From: Diplonema papillatum
Lineage: Eukaryota > Euglenozoa > Diplonemea > Diplonemida > Diplonemidae
NCBI GenBank assembly: GCA_030068145.1
Contig: JAPJBO010001051.1
Coordinates: 1-64,000 of the forward strand
Direction: 5' to 3'
Length of the DNA stretch: 64,000 nt
The notes under the pieces are model-generated. The model saw nothing but the letters and a program-made list of their open reading frames with translations. It was not told the origin of the DNA and did not search any database. This document shows, in pieces, positions 40,561 through 51,145 of the stretch. The position numbers and the translations under genes are program-made. Position 1 is the stretch's first letter. Each line of letters begins with the position of its first letter.

Positions 40561-41790
40561 CCCGCCGCCCGAGGCCTTCTTGGCGCGAAAGGCACCCTTT
40601 TCTCCCTTTTCCTGTGTGGTGTACCCCCTTTCCCCCTTCTCCGACTTCTGCTTTTGTGGACGGCTTTTCGTCCGGTGCTTGTCTCGCTGTGCCAGGGCTT
40701 GCTTCAGGTACTCCGGTTTTCTCGGACCCCCGAAGTAGTCGTCGGAAACTGCTTGGGCCGCCTCCCACGACATTTCGTACCCCGTCTGGAGTACGATGAG
40801 GCGGACGACCACCTTCCTGGCGAGACGGACGGCGAAGCCGTCCTCCACTTCGCCCGTGCCCATGCCATGCATGAGATCTTCGAGCTGCTCGAAGAGAAAC
40901 GCCGTTTCGTGCGGCGCCTTTGTGAGGGGGGTCGCGAAGTGCCTCTCGAGCTCCACGCGCAACACCGCTCTTTCTGTGCGGTCCATGTCGACCCACATTG
41001 CCGGATCGAGTAGCACCGCTTCGCGCGGCGCGGTAGTAGAGGCCGCGCTCCCTGCATCGCTCCCTTCTCCGCGGCACGAGGAAGGAGCGTTCCCGTTTTC
41101 CGAGATCGCCGGGTTGGAGCGGGGGCCTCCGTTCTTCAACTTGGCCATCTCCGATCTGAGCTCGGAAAGCTCGGCTCTTTGCTGGGCCCTTTCTGCCTTC
41201 TGCTCCTCCCGCATGCTCTCTAGCACAGCGAGCAGGTCGTTGGTTGGACGGGGGGGCTGAGCCGGGACTGGTGTAACCGCGGGCGAGACGGAGGTGGAGG
41301 TGGTTGTTGGGCTCCGGGCAGAACGGGGCATGTTAGGAGGTGGGAGCTCTGTTCCACGACCCCCCGACGGCTGCCGACGATTGTCGTCAACCCCTCCGCC
41401 TGCCACCGGCGTGTCCTCTTCGTCACTGTCCGACTCAGAGTCAAGGTCGGTCTCCTCCTCGGGTACCAGCCCGAGCCGTACCATCTCTCCCTCCACGGGG
41501 ACCGGGGCCTTCTGCTGCAACTGCCAGAAAGCCAGCAGCAGCTGGGCTCCCTCGAGCGCCTCCACGGCGTTATCCGGTGCTGCCAACACCCGAGCGACGA
41601 CGGTGCGAAGCTGTTGCACCGCGGTGGCCTCGTCCGAGGAGAAACGCTCGCCGACGAAGCCGGCGGCTGCCTCGGTCAGCAGTTTTACCCCCTTCAGGGG
41701 GCGCTGTCCCGTCACCCGCTCGAAGGCTTCTTGCAGCGGGGGTGGGTAGGTGAACTTCACCTTCCTGCTGTGAGGTTTCCAACTTGACAT
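40552..41790 (-). CDS. Gag-like ORF of a tyrosine-recombinase element
   Basis: 412 residues, ATG at 41790 to TAG at 40552. Residues 1-110 are mixed helical. About 112-200 is an acidic Ser/Asp/Glu then Pro/Thr/Ser-rich linker. About 200-232 is a short coiled coil (REEQKAERAQQRAELSEL). About 265-345 is a folded, hydrophobic region with ELERHFATPLTKAPHETAFL. The tail is Lys/Gly/Gln-rich and nucleic-acid-binding in character. There is no CCHC. I infer a Gag role from its place 5' of a recombinase frame overlapping its 3' end; the -1 offset could allow frameshift expression. Confidence 0.6.
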   Translation of the reverse strand: MSSWKPHSRKVKFTYPPPLQEAFERVTGQRPLKGVKLLTEAAAGFVGERFSSDEATAVQQLRTVVARVLAAPDNAVEALEGAQLLLAFWQLQQKAPVPVEGEMVRLGLVPEEETDLDSESDSDEEDTPVAGGGVDDNRRQPSGGRGTELPPPNMPRSARSPTTTSTSVSPAVTPVPAQPPRPTNDLLAVLESMREEQKAERAQQRAELSELRSEMAKLKNGGPRSNPAISENGNAPSSCRGEGSDAGSAASTTAPREAVLLDPAMWVDMDRTERAVLRVELERHFATPLTKAPHETAFLFEQLEDLMHGMGTGEVEDGFAVRLARKVVVRLIVLQTGYEMSWEAAQAVSDDYFGGPRKPEYLKQALAQRDKHRTKSRPQKQKSEKGERGYTTQEKGEKGAFRAKKASGGGKA

Positions 41791-41799
41791 ATTTTTCGT

Positions 41800-42319
41800 T
41801 CTAGTATTTTTCGTTGAACGCTTTGCCCTGGACGTTTATGCCGTACTTCGACCCCATAGGCGACAAACAGCCATCAGATGACCGCTAAATGGACCTAAGC
41901 TAAGGAAGTCGGAATGCGTCAATGGGGCTCGTGACGCTGCAGCAGGGCTTAAACTTCGCTTCGAGTCTCGGGTCGTTTCGTTTCGAGCGAAAAAGAGAAC
42001 GAGGAAGCGCAAGCGGAGTGGGGGCGGAATACAAAAAGGCAACGTCTTCCTTCCCGTGTGGAACAGGAGCCTGTTCCGGGTTCGGTGTACCCGTACAGAC
42101 TCGGTGGTGTCTGGAAGAGATCGAGGCGTGAGGGGCGGGAAAGGGGATCCGGTTAGAGTAGCAGGAGGAGGGAAGGCAGACACACCACGAAAGACACAAC
42201 GTACTGTCGTGGCGGTCGTCTGCACGCAACGGGTTGTCTTCCTCCGTCCGGGAGCCTGTTCGGTGACTCGTCCGCCTGTGTCTTGCCCGGTTCGCAATTC
42301 TGACTCGAGAAATATGCAC
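41800..42319. other. Intergenic, no gene seen
   Basis: No supported gene; may include the 5' flank of the recombinase element. Confidence 0.35.
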
Positions 42320-42380
42320 TACTTAAAGTGTAAGTTCGCTCAGAGATCCGGGGTTTTAAAGTCTCCGGGTGACCATTGTC
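42320..42380 (+). repeat. R7 dispersed repeat
   Basis: AGTGTAAGTTCGCTCAGAGA, then CCGGGGTTTTAAAGTCTCCG and GGTGACCATTGTCG. Confidence 0.85.
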
Positions 42381-42839
42381 GTAAAGTTTGCTTTAAAGTA
42401 CCGTACACTTGTGTGCGCATCGTATCGTCTACTCGTGTCCGAAAAGCATAAGAATAGAAACTAGGTATCTCGGTCTTTTAAGCCGGAATCTGAAAATAGG
42501 TTGGTCATAAAAAGCCGAAATCTGCAGAAAGTACGCTGTCCAAGCCGGAATTTGAAGACAAATATCCATATAAGACACTCTGTCCTAAGAACAGCTATGT
42601 TCGAACCGTTATCCCGCACGAGCTCCCACAGCCCCAAAAAAGACACCAGGGAGCTAATCTTCGACAAAACGAAAAGAGCGTGCAAGCAAGCATGCCAGCT
42701 TTTTCGGGAGACGTGCGCGGCGCTTTTTACACCCGGAACACCAGCAGGCCCAAGAACGCAGAAAGATCGAGACCCGTGCATGCGTTGTCTCGCAAAAAGA
42801 AAGTGCAGCGCGCGTTGTTGTTAAGAGGGGAAGGGTGGC

Positions 42840-42898
42840 GGAGGGGGTGGAAAATTTTAGTTTAATGTTTAGGCAGAGCACTGCCTCTCATGCATGGT
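42840..42898 (+). repeat. R6 palindromic repeat, left part
   Basis: TTTTAGTTTAATGTTTAGGC, AGAGCACTGCCTCTCATGCA and TGG. Confidence 0.8.
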
Positions 42899-42899
42899 T

Positions 42900-43255
42900 G
42901 GAGGGGGTGGGGGAAAGAGAGTAAGGAAAAGTGGATCTTGAGCTGTCAACAGAGGGCGCGGATACCGCCGACAAGCCTCGCACAATTCCGCAAGGGCAGG
43001 GGGTCGTAGAAAGAAGACACGATGTTTGTTCGCGCAAGGGTTTCCCGGGCCGCACTCAGGGCTTACGCAGCTCTTTAGTCTTGGAGCTAAATACCTACTG
43101 AAAATCAGTACGTAGGGTCAGGCAAAAAATGAATAGAGCATAGGGGGCTCACCTGCCAGTGTTGCATGGCTTTGCCTCTCCTCAACCGCGGTGGTAAGCA
43201 ACAGCAGGATCTGCCGACCGGAATCCCCGGTACTGCGGTTGATTCCCCTGATGCG
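42900..43255. other. Intergenic, no gene seen
   Basis: No feature except a small imperfect palindrome near 43092-43113. Confidence 0.35.
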
Positions 43256-43259
43256 TGAC

Positions 43260-43356
43260 AACGTACTGATTTCAGCACGTGTATACGTACGGATTCAGCA
43301 TGCAGGGTACAAAAAGAAGCTAAGAAAATTAAATAACGTGCTGAAATCAGTACGTT
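43260..43356. repeat. Perfect 21-bp inverted repeat, 55-bp spacer
   Basis: Arms 43260-43280 and 43336-43356 are exact reverse complements (core TACTGATTTCAGCACG). A second small palindrome, TTCAGCATGCTGAA, overlaps the right arm's end. It could be a MITE core or a structured RNA. Confidence 0.9.
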
Positions 43357-43993
43357 CAGCATGCTGAACGTAAGGCCTGGCCGCACTCGGCACTCGGAAC
43401 GGTAAAACGCTCAACGCCCGAGCTCCACCATTGGGAAGAGGTATCGAGGGATAAACATACCTGTATGTGTATCCCTGCTGAAGTATTTAGTATTCTGGTG
43501 GCGTTCTGCACCGACCACGACCGTGGCTTTTTTTGCCGTGCTTTTTCGAGTGCTCGTTTCGTTTGCGCGCTACCATGAACTCAAACTCTGACCACCGTGG
43601 ACAGCACAATGGTGCCACCAGAAAAACAAGCTGCCCGTGAAGAAATGCGGCAAGCAGTATGCAGCGAGCGCGATTTCTGCCGAAGCGAACAAGGCGCCTT
43701 GGCTTCGGGCTGAACCCGGCACCTGGAAACACTTGCAGTGCAACATCGTTGGGAAGGGGGAGGGTACGAGGGGGGGGGTCAAATTTTGGTTGCATATTCG
43801 GGGAGGGTCAATCAGAAGGGCCCTTGGGTTGCCGACAATCAACCCCCTTTTTATTGTTGCTGCGAGGAAGGGAGTAAGGAATAACGTATGAGCTCGCCAT
43901 TCGCTTCCATAGACGGACGCACCACCTCGGTTCTGATAGAGCCTGTACTGCACGGCAGAGTCCAGCCTCAGAAGCTGGAGTTGAAGAGTTAAG

Positions 43994-44021
43994 AAAGCGG
44001 GTGTCGATCCACACCCGCTTT
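43994..44021. repeat. 11-bp perfect hairpin
   Basis: AAAGCGGGTGT and ACACCCGCTTT flank a 6-base loop. It immediately precedes an R7 copy; a related stem is at 26015-26036. Confidence 0.8.
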
Positions 44022-44024
44022 TTA

Positions 44025-44250
44025 GAGTGCAAGTTCACTTAGGGATCCGGGGGGTTGTAAAGTCTCCGGGTGACCGTTGTCGTAAAGGTTCCTTCAAGGT
44101 AATAGTGCGTATCGTATCTGCTGTAGTGGCAGTACGCGTGCTTGTGCGTGTGTACCTTTGTTGCCTATTGTCATTCGATTTATTTTAGCGCGCGCTCTTA
44201 TTTCCTATGTGCTTCGCCATTGCCATGGCTCTTGTGACCGACACCGAGTT
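44025..44250 (+). repeat. R7 repeat with long downstream homology
   Basis: R7 core at 44025-44090; the following 160 bp resembles 23990-24120. Confidence 0.8.
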
Positions 44251-44939
44251 CACGTTCGCGAGGAAAGCGGTTTTTGTGTGGAATTTCCGCGCGCTTTGGT
44301 TGCATCCCATCCCGCTTTTTCGGGTGTGACTCCGGCACAACCGCGTTAACTCAACGCTTCTGAGGTTGAGGCCTCACCGTGTAACCCTCGCAGTGACCGC
44401 ACACAGTGACAAGCCGGCATGGTGGGATGATAGGGCTCGTGCATTTCTCAGGAAGCCGTTTTCATGACGCGTGCGTCGGGCTGAGCTCACACACATCCTT
44501 CAGCATTGCGTGTTTGATGGTTTAAAAGAATAACGGCGGGGGGCGGCGGGGGGCGGCGGGGGGGGCCTGTTTCTCCGAAGCAGGAGGGGGTACCCGGGCG
44601 TGGCAGGGTAGTTTTGCCTCCTCCTGGGAAGGGGGGGCTCCAATTTAGAAAGAACCCTCGATCTCTAACGACCAAAACCCTTCACTCGCGCACTGTGTGT
44701 GGGGAAAATCGCAGATGCAGCAACAACGTGAAACCAAGCCATACACCCCGTGTACGTTCTTCCACAAAGTAATAAAGAGAGAGAGAGAGAGACGAGTTAG
44801 AGTGCAGGACCTTCTCCCTCTTTCCGTGCTGCTACGGCGGGCGTAAGTCGCTCCACAGGCGCGCAGTAATAAAGAAATCTGAAAAATGGGGTTTGCCTCG
44901 AGGCTTTTCGTGTTATTCTGCATGATGCGTTGAGCTATT
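44251..44939. other. Intergenic; G-rich tract and (GA)n
   Basis: A GC-rich run of G blocks at 44535-44567 could form a quadruplex. A short (GA)n run is at 44775-44792. No gene. Confidence 0.5.
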
Positions 44940-45005
44940 TTTAGAGTTATAGTTCGCTTGAGAATCCGGGATTTTAGAGTCTCCGGGTGACCTTCGTCGA
45001 ATGGG
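44940..45005 (+). repeat. R7 dispersed repeat
   Basis: TTATAGTTCGCTTGAGAATC, GGGATTTTAGAGTCTCCGGG, TGACCTTCGTCG. Confidence 0.85.
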
Positions 45006-45179
45006 TTCTTTTAAAGCTAATACGTACTGGGTGGGTTTGGGGGGGGCATGCATGGCTTCTTTCGTGTACACTTTACTTGCTCGCTTAGGCGAGTCAGGTT
45101 CGAAACAATTTGTGACCGGCACCAAGTTCTCGCCAGGATAGGTGAGTGCTCTTGGGCTCCCCACGTCTTACAACACTTT

Positions 45180-45240
45180 TTGTGTTTAGGTTTTCGTACG
45201 TCTTCTTAACCATGGTTAAGTGCGCAAGACTTGGGTCTGT
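45180..45240 (+). repeat. R8 short repeat
   Basis: CGTCTTCTTAACCATGGTTA then AGTGCGCAAG; matches 17590-17625. Confidence 0.6.
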
Positions 45241-45339
45241 ACTACGCTCCAGCCCACGGCCATAACTACCGGATTGCCCTGGATTCCCGGGGTGTTGAAG
45301 ACCCTGCTTCGGAGGAAAGGAATGCTTTGCGGGGGGGGG

Positions 45340-45392
45340 AAATCTTAGCTTAATGTTTAGGCAGAACACTGCCGCTCATGCATGCTTGATGA
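45340..45392 (+). repeat. R6 palindromic repeat
   Basis: AAATCTTAGCTTAATGTTTA, GGCAGAACACTGCC, CATGCATG, TTGATG. It is followed at once by R1, as at 62284. Confidence 0.8.
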
Positions 45393-45404
45393 GGGGGGGT
45401 CGGA

Positions 45405-45620
45405 AGGTTTGCAATAACGCCTAGGAATGGCTGTGCACCTGACACCGCACTGGTCCCATCTGCACCGTGTTTTCGGTCCTTGAAGCCAACACCACCATCG
45501 GCGCGGAACCTGAGTGCGTCTGCAGACAGGACAGCGGTGTGAGTCTGGTTTGTGAGGCAGCTGGCTCGTATCGCCACAGCTAGGACCGTGGCCATGACCA
45601 GGACCACCCACGATACGAGG
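45405..45620 (+). repeat. R1 dispersed repeat, first of two in tandem
   Basis: TTTGCAATAACG, GCACCGTGTTTTCGGTCC, TCTGCAGACAGGACAGCGGT and CAGCTAGGACC in order. Confidence 0.85.
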
Positions 45621-45659
45621 GGCGCCAAAAAAATCCGTCTTGGGGACAAGGCCCCCGGG

Positions 45660-45920
45660 GGATTGCAAGAACGTGCTTGGAATGGGTATGTGCTCAACAC
45701 CGCACTGGTCCCGTCTGCGCCGTGTTTCGGTCCTTTAAGCCACGGACACATAAGGCGGACGATCATCAGCGTGGAACCTGAGTGTCTGCAGACAGGACTG
45801 CGGTGTGAGTCTGGTTTGTCAGGCGGCTGTTCGTAGCTCGTCACAGCCAGGACCACCCGTGCTACTAGAGCACAGGCGAATCCGTCACGGGGAGAAGGCC
45901 CCTACAACCGTGTCTGAGCA
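45660..45920 (+). repeat. R1 dispersed repeat, best full copy
   Basis: All landmarks are kept: GATTGCAAGAACGTGCTTGG, ATATGTGCTCAACACCGCAC-like start, CGTGTTTCGGTCCTTTAAGC, GACGATCATCAGCG, the TGTCTGCAGACAGGAC core, GGCTGTTCGTAGCTCGTCAC and GCGAATCCGTCACGGGGA. Useful as a reference of about 260 bp. Confidence 0.9.
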
Positions 45921-46189
45921 ATCAGTTAAAAAAAAGGCCCCAGGGGAGGGGTGGAAAAGACAATAATGCGGAAGGCTCCAGTCTCGAAGGTCCCATTTAT
46001 TGAAGATCGGACACTGTTGGATGCGTTTGCTTGGTGCTGTCAGGGGGGGGGGGGGACCGCTGCATGCAAAAGTTGGAGCGATGACGAGCATGTCTACGCG
46101 GACCTGTTCCGGAGGAAGCACAGGGTCCCAGAAGAAGAACCCCACTTTTTCTTTTAACCAACCGCACTTTGAAGGCTGTGCGACGGTTC

Positions 46190-46405
46190 CCTTTTCGAGC
46201 GCGGCCATCGCCCAAGCACCGTGAAGAAGCAGAAGTCGGCGTGCAACCGATGAACCTGGACGAGCGGTCGAAGGAGAAGCGAGGCTCCTGAGTGCGGCGA
46301 TGAAGACGAACTAAAGAGACGAAGGCATGACACATCACGTGCGAAGAGATAACCGCGCCTCCGGCGATGCAGATTATCGCTACAGATTCTTCGCATTCTA
46401 ACCCA
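46190..46405 (+). pseudogene. Retrotransposon tail fragment ending in R12
   Basis: Closely matches 56090-56260: CAACCGATGAACCTGGACGA, then GTGCGAAGAGATAACCGCG and ACAGATTCTTCGCATTCTAA. The sequence QPMNLDE-SKE-R was once the coding end, followed by a 3' UTR. Confidence 0.7.
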
Positions 46406-46431
46406 AAACCTTCATCGACTTTCGTGGTGCA

Positions 46432-46821
46432 TCAACTCCCCTCAGTGAAACGCCACGCCTCGAAACGAGTGTGCTCAAGATCATCAGGATCAGCACAGAT
46501 GCCGCTCCCTGCATCCCCGCTCGAAACGAAGCACCCTGAAGCACTGCTTTGCACTGCCACAGCAGCCAGCAGGCTCTTATCCACGATACGAAGTTTCTTG
46601 GGAGGGTGAGTGCCACCTTGCCGTATCCGTTCTGAAATGGCCTCCCTAACAACCGTCCAGTGAAAGATGGTCAGCGAGGAGGAACGAACACGCCGGAAAA
46701 CGGCGATGTCTGAAATAATACTCTTCTCCTCGCCCGGTCTCGCTGCTCCATACTCGCTGCTCTCGTCCTTGCTGCTGCGTGATGCCAGATTGATGATGCG
46801 TAACAAACGTAGAAAGGTCAT
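46432..46821 (-). CDS. Unidentified open frame, weakly protein-like
   Basis: About 129 codons with mixed hydrophobic/charged composition (VVREAISERI, LRIVDKSLLAAVAV). No family is recognised and the other strand is also open. It may be a remnant or chance. Confidence 0.15.
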   Translation of the reverse strand: MTFLRLLRIINLASRSSKDESSEYGAARPGEEKSIISDIAVFRRVRSSSLTIFHWTVVREAISERIRQGGTHPPKKLRIVDKSLLAAVAVQSSASGCFVSSGDAGSGICADPDDLEHTRFEAWRFTEGS

Positions 46822-46864
46822 GCAGAGATTCTCGTGTGTATGCCACGAACTTCTGCGAGGGTAA

Positions 46865-47019
46865 AATTACGGTGTTTTTCTCGGGAGCGACGGGGGTAAT
46901 AACCTTTGTACAAGTGTTAGTTCTCGTCGGAATAGTATTAATCTTCTAAGATCTTCGATCTTATACGACAAAAAAAAAGGGCGAAAAGTTTATTCGCCGT
47001 AGGTGAGATCATCCACATG
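46865..47019. other. Intergenic, no gene seen
   Basis: No feature. Confidence 0.35.
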
Positions 47020-47080
47020 TTTAGAGTGAAAGTTCGCTTGAAACTCCGGGGTTTTAAAGTCTCCGGGTGACCTTCGTCGT
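47020..47080 (+). repeat. R7 dispersed repeat
   Basis: AGAGTGAAAGTTCGCTTGAA, ACTCCGGGGTTTTAAAGTCT and CCGGGTGACCTTCGTCG; nearly the consensus. Confidence 0.88.
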
Positions 47081-47527
47081 TAAGGGAAGATATTCTTTGT
47101 GCTCTGAGTGTCGTAAGAGTGGTGGTTACACGAGGTAAGAGGATCGGTGGGTACCTTAGTTGTTGGTCATTGGTGGTTTCGGCCATTGTCCACATACCTT
47201 ACTTACGGTAGGCCCTCCTCAGTATGGTGCCGCAGTAGGTGACTGTCTGTCTCTCTTTTCGTGTATTTGTGGTGCTGCTTATGGTTTGCGCAGGTTGAAT
47301 ATCCGTAACTATATCGTATTGCAATACGGGTGGGGTGCTACAATTAACCTCGCAAGGAGTCGCGAATAGAAGTAAATAAAATTTTTTCTCCAACTTTTGC
47401 ATGCGGTCAGGTTTACAAGAATTGTCCCCCCACGGCAGTCGAAAATATCTCTTGAATAAAGTCTATGCTTTTTTTTTTTTTTTTTTTGAAAAGATCGCGA
47501 AGACAACCAAACAGGAACAGCAGTTTC

Positions 47528-47625
47528 AACGGTGAAGACTAGCAGTCAGGCACCAGAGAAAGAAGAGCTGCCCCGTGAGGATATGCCACTCTGGTGAAGA
47601 CCCGTAGTCAGGCGCCAGAGAGCAC
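47528..47625 (+). repeat. Two R9 repeats in tandem
   Basis: GGTGAAGACTAGCAGTCAGG and GGTGAAGACCCGTAGTCAGG, each followed by C-CCAGAGA, about 60 bp apart. Confidence 0.75.
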
Positions 47626-47696
47626 TTTAAAAAAGAAGGGAGAAATCAAAACGGCGCGTATCCGAGCACCATCGAAGCTTGGATCTGGTTCGATGC

Positions 47697-48045
47697 ACGA
47701 CGGGAAGGGGGTTTGTAAGAACGTGCTTGGAATGACCATGTGCTCAACACCGTACCGTGTCCCATCCGCACTGTGTTCTGACGGGGAGATCTCTGACATC
47801 ACCTCTCCAGGCCAGGGGTACAATGTCAGGGAGACGCCTCGTAAAACGCCAGTGTGATGGACCTTTCTTCGGAGGGGCTCACGCACTCAAAGATCGACTT
47901 ATACGCACTCTGTGTTTCCGTCCTTTAAGCCAGCGGGGCCTGAGTGTGTCTGCAGACAGGACAGCGGTGTGAGTATGGTGTTCCAGGCGGCTGTTCGTAG
48001 CTCGCCACAGCCAGGACCACCCATGCTGCAAGGGCACAGGATAAT
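47697..48045 (+). repeat. R1 dispersed repeat split by ~130 bp
   Basis: The 5' part ends at GCACTGTGTTC (about 47778) and the 3' part resumes at GCACTCTGTGTTTCCGTCC (about 47907). The intervening stretch is absent from other R1 copies, and the repeated junction sequence may be a target-site duplication. Confidence 0.7.
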
Positions 48046-48107
48046 CCGGGAGGGCACGCGATTCGAAAGACAAATGAAAAAAAAAAAAACGAAAAGGAGC
48101 AAGGATG

Positions 48108-48145
48108 TCAATGGTGGAGACTCAAAGTCAGGCGCCAGAGAAGAA
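48108..48145 (+). repeat. R9 short repeat
   Basis: GTCAATGGTGGAGACTCAAA then GTCAGGCGCCAGAGAAG. Confidence 0.7.
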
Positions 48146-48349
48146 GTACCAGGGAAAGGGGGAGAGCGGGGGGGCAGCGATGCATAAACACATAAACAAA
48201 CGTGCACTTTGAGGAATACCCTACGCGCTTTGCCGCACGCGTTGCCTGCACAAGGAACGCAATTCAATTTGCGCAGATGATGGTCGATGGGTAATGTAAC
48301 ACAGTGATGACGAACCCAGTACTAGGCAAAGACTGGATAAGCACCTGCT

Positions 48350-48462
48350 TTGTATAACCTGCCTTGCAGGTATTTTCTGGGAGGCTGCTACCTGCAGGTT
48401 ACAGATACTAGGTGCTTCATTCGGCTAATTCCAGATATTAGGTACTTCATTCAGCTAATCTC
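48350..48462 (+). repeat. Local imperfect repeats
   Basis: CTGCTACCTGCAGGTTACAG and the paired ACTAGGTGCTTCATTCGGCT/ATTAGGTACTTCATTCAGCT occur about 30 bp apart. Confidence 0.6.
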
Positions 48463-48699
48463 GAGCACAGCCACGGCAAGAGCACGAAACAGAGTCAGAA
48501 ATCTGTCTCCTCGTCGAAGTAAAGGAGGGCAGTAAAGTAGTGCAAAGCCACGTTTAAGTCACCGCTAGACCCGCGACGGGGAGGAGAGTCCGAAAATTAT
48601 TTGGTTTTTCCCCCGACAACAAGTGCCCAAGACCAACCCACCCGGAGGCGGTTGTTTTTTATAGACGTGAGCTTGCTTGGGCTAACGTTTTTTTAAGCT

Positions 48700-48732
48700 T
48701 CTTAGAGTGAAAGGCAGCTTGAAACCGCGGGG

Positions 48733-48764
<32 letters not shown>
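48700..48764 (+). repeat. R7 fragment ending in a T30 run
   Basis: AGAGTGAAAGGCAGCTTGAA ACCGCGGGGC is R7-like and is replaced by about 30 Ts where TTTTAAAGTC would follow. Confidence 0.65.
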
Positions 48765-48854
48765 AAGGAATTGAGTGCGAACGTGGAATTCGTGGACGAG
48801 ACGTTGGTGCGGGAGGGAAATCAGAAAGTAGGTGGTGCCTAAGGAGCACCGGGA

Positions 48855-49045
48855 GGGGGCATGCAAGGACTTGGAATGGTATGCGTGTGATCATCACACC
48901 GTGACCTATCTGCGCCGTGTTCCAGCCCTTCAAGTCATGGACACATTAGGCGGACCATCAGACAGGGCAGCGATGTATGCCTGGTTTGCCAACTGGCTGT
49001 CACGCAGTCCGTCACAGCTAGGGCCACACGAGAGCACAAAAGATC
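48855..49045 (+). repeat. R1 dispersed repeat, diverged
   Basis: CATGCAAGGACTTGGAATGG, GCCGTGTTCCAGCCC, GGCGGACCATCAGACAGGGC and GTCACAGCTAGGGCCAC in order. Confidence 0.7.
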
Positions 49046-51040
49046 CGCTTTCGGGGCAAGGACAGAATTCCCTTGGACCAGCAATGAAACAGCATTTCCA
49101 ACTGAGTCACTCGCGGCGCTTGTGTGGTGATTTGCGCTCTCTCCCGTGGCCAGAGCCCGCACATTGCATGGATACTTTTTAAAGTATTTTCAGGATAAGA
49201 AGAACGTTGAGAGAATAGGAAAATAACGTGGAACGGGCAGGAGAAATAAATGCATAGGGTTTTGTTGGTATTAGATTGCTGAACTTTTTTTTTAATACTA
49301 CATTTGTACCGAAGGAATATTTCCGGAGCCATGGCTGCACATGATAAGCTCAACGAAGTGTTGATACACTCGAAAAAAGGCGGATAATGTCCACGAGAAC
49401 GAACAAGAGTCTTTTTTGTGTTAACAATGCATTGTTGGTACTAAGAATTAGTAGTTGGCAGCGTACTACATGAAACTTACCAAAGCAGGTGAGTTCCGCT
49501 AGTGCGCACAAACAAAAGAAAGCGCCATACTAATTTTTCCCCTATGCTCCAACATTCGTTATTCTTGATCAGGTGATGTTGGTCACCCTTAACTTCGTCT
49601 TGTAGAGCAAGCCCAAGAACTCCGGAAATGTTTCTCGGCAAAGCAACGTTTCAAGATTCCCGAAGCCGTGTTGTTTTGAGAGGAGCCAAGCTCATCGCCT
49701 CCCCCCTGCAAAGCGAGTGGGTTTGCGCTGATGAAAGAATCTTCAATCAAAGAACAGCACGTCGATGGGACAATCGACACACGTGTACCTTCCATCGTGC
49801 ACGTTGGTATTCTACTGGCGCTGTATGTTGTGGTCGCAGCATAGAAACGCGGAGCGTTGTTCTTTTGCTTGTTCGTCGTCGACAATTCATTCTGTCGAAT
49901 GTCATCTTGATGCAAAAATCTAGAGTCGCCTCTAGACATCAAATCTTCGTGTGAGCAGCAGTCGGGTCAAGACTTGCCGCGACAGACACCTGTAGTTTGG
50001 AATGCAAAGAATCTGTGGCGATAAACTGCGTCGATACAAGCACCTGTAGAATGCAAACACGGGGGAAGGCCGAAGAAGAAGAAAAAAAGGAAGACCCTCC
50101 CCCCCCCCAGCTTCTTCGGCCGGTTCCTGCTGGCAGCTTCTCCAAACGGCAGCGGAGGTTGCTGCGGCCTGAGCTCCAGCCGCAGAAGATGGAGCGAGGA
50201 AGGACTAGAGCGACACGGGTGAAGTCGGCGGGCGATCTTGGCCGGATGGGTTCCTGCGGTTTACGATGGGAATGGTCGCCAGCAACGGAGGCCACGTACG
50301 CACACAGCACCCCCTGGTATCTGTTCAGCTGACTGGTGTCTCCAAACGAGGATTCGCGAGCCGAAGCCCGTTTGTCGCTGGAAACGGATAAGCTACGGAT
50401 CCGAAGACCCTAACCCCACAAGGGAGCAGCTGCCGTCTTCCCATCATTGGATAAGTAAAGCGACAACAAGAGTAGTGGTATTTCATTGTTGCGGCCTCCC
50501 ACCTATTCTACACCTCTCGTGTCACTGCACAAAGCCAGACTAGAGTCAAACTCAACAGGGTCTTCTTTCCCCGCTGACAGTTTCAAGTCCGTTCCCTTGA
50601 CTGCTGTTTCGCCAGATAGTAGCTAGGGACAGAAGGAATGGTGGCGTCGTCGTTGCTGGTGGATTCCTATCACCCAACTGGCGAGTTCCTTTCGCAAGTT
50701 GTAAGTTGCAAAGAGTCGGTTTGAATACTTCTTCCCTTCTTCTTGGTTCGGTGGAAGCAAACCATGCCAAGTGGTGCAAAATTGGCCGAGGTGATCAAGC
50801 GACAAATTCTTTTGCGGCGGCTCTGCGCTGGGGGTGCTTCCCTAGGAAAGTTCTTTTTGTACGCTTTTCGACCTGAATATACTATTCTACAAAACGACCT
50901 GCGTCTGCAACCTAGCACTGTGTTTGCTGGGCACGTCGTACAAATCGCACATCGTTCGGGGGGCCAAAGGCGATGAAGGAAAATACTCAGGGCATCCAAC
51001 TCTACTCATTGAAGAAGACGCGTGTGCGGGGTACAGGGGG
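49046..51040. other. Intergenic; inverted R12 tail, no gene
   Basis: At 49998-50026 GAATGCAAAGAATCTGTGGC is the reverse complement of the R12 tail. No protein gene is supported. Confidence 0.4.
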
Positions 51041-51044
51041 TGAC

Positions 51045-51145
51045 TGTAAGAACGTGCAATGTGGAATGGTTGTGTCCTCAACGCCGCACTGGTCCCGTCT
51101 GCGCCGTGTTTCGGTGTCCTTTTAAGCCACGGACACGTAAGGCTG
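51045..51145 (+). repeat. R1 dispersed repeat, 5' half
   Basis: GTAAGAACGTGCAATG, TCAACGCCGCACTGGTCCCG, CCGTGTTTCGGTGTCC and AGCCACGGACACGTAAGG. Confidence 0.75.

Noticed and set aside
43994..44023. Rho-independent terminator (stem plus Ts)
   Set aside because: Bacterial terminators do not apply here; the T run is part of the stem and no gene ends nearby.
46432..46864. A confident gene on either strand
   Set aside because: Both strands are open and neither shows a family motif.
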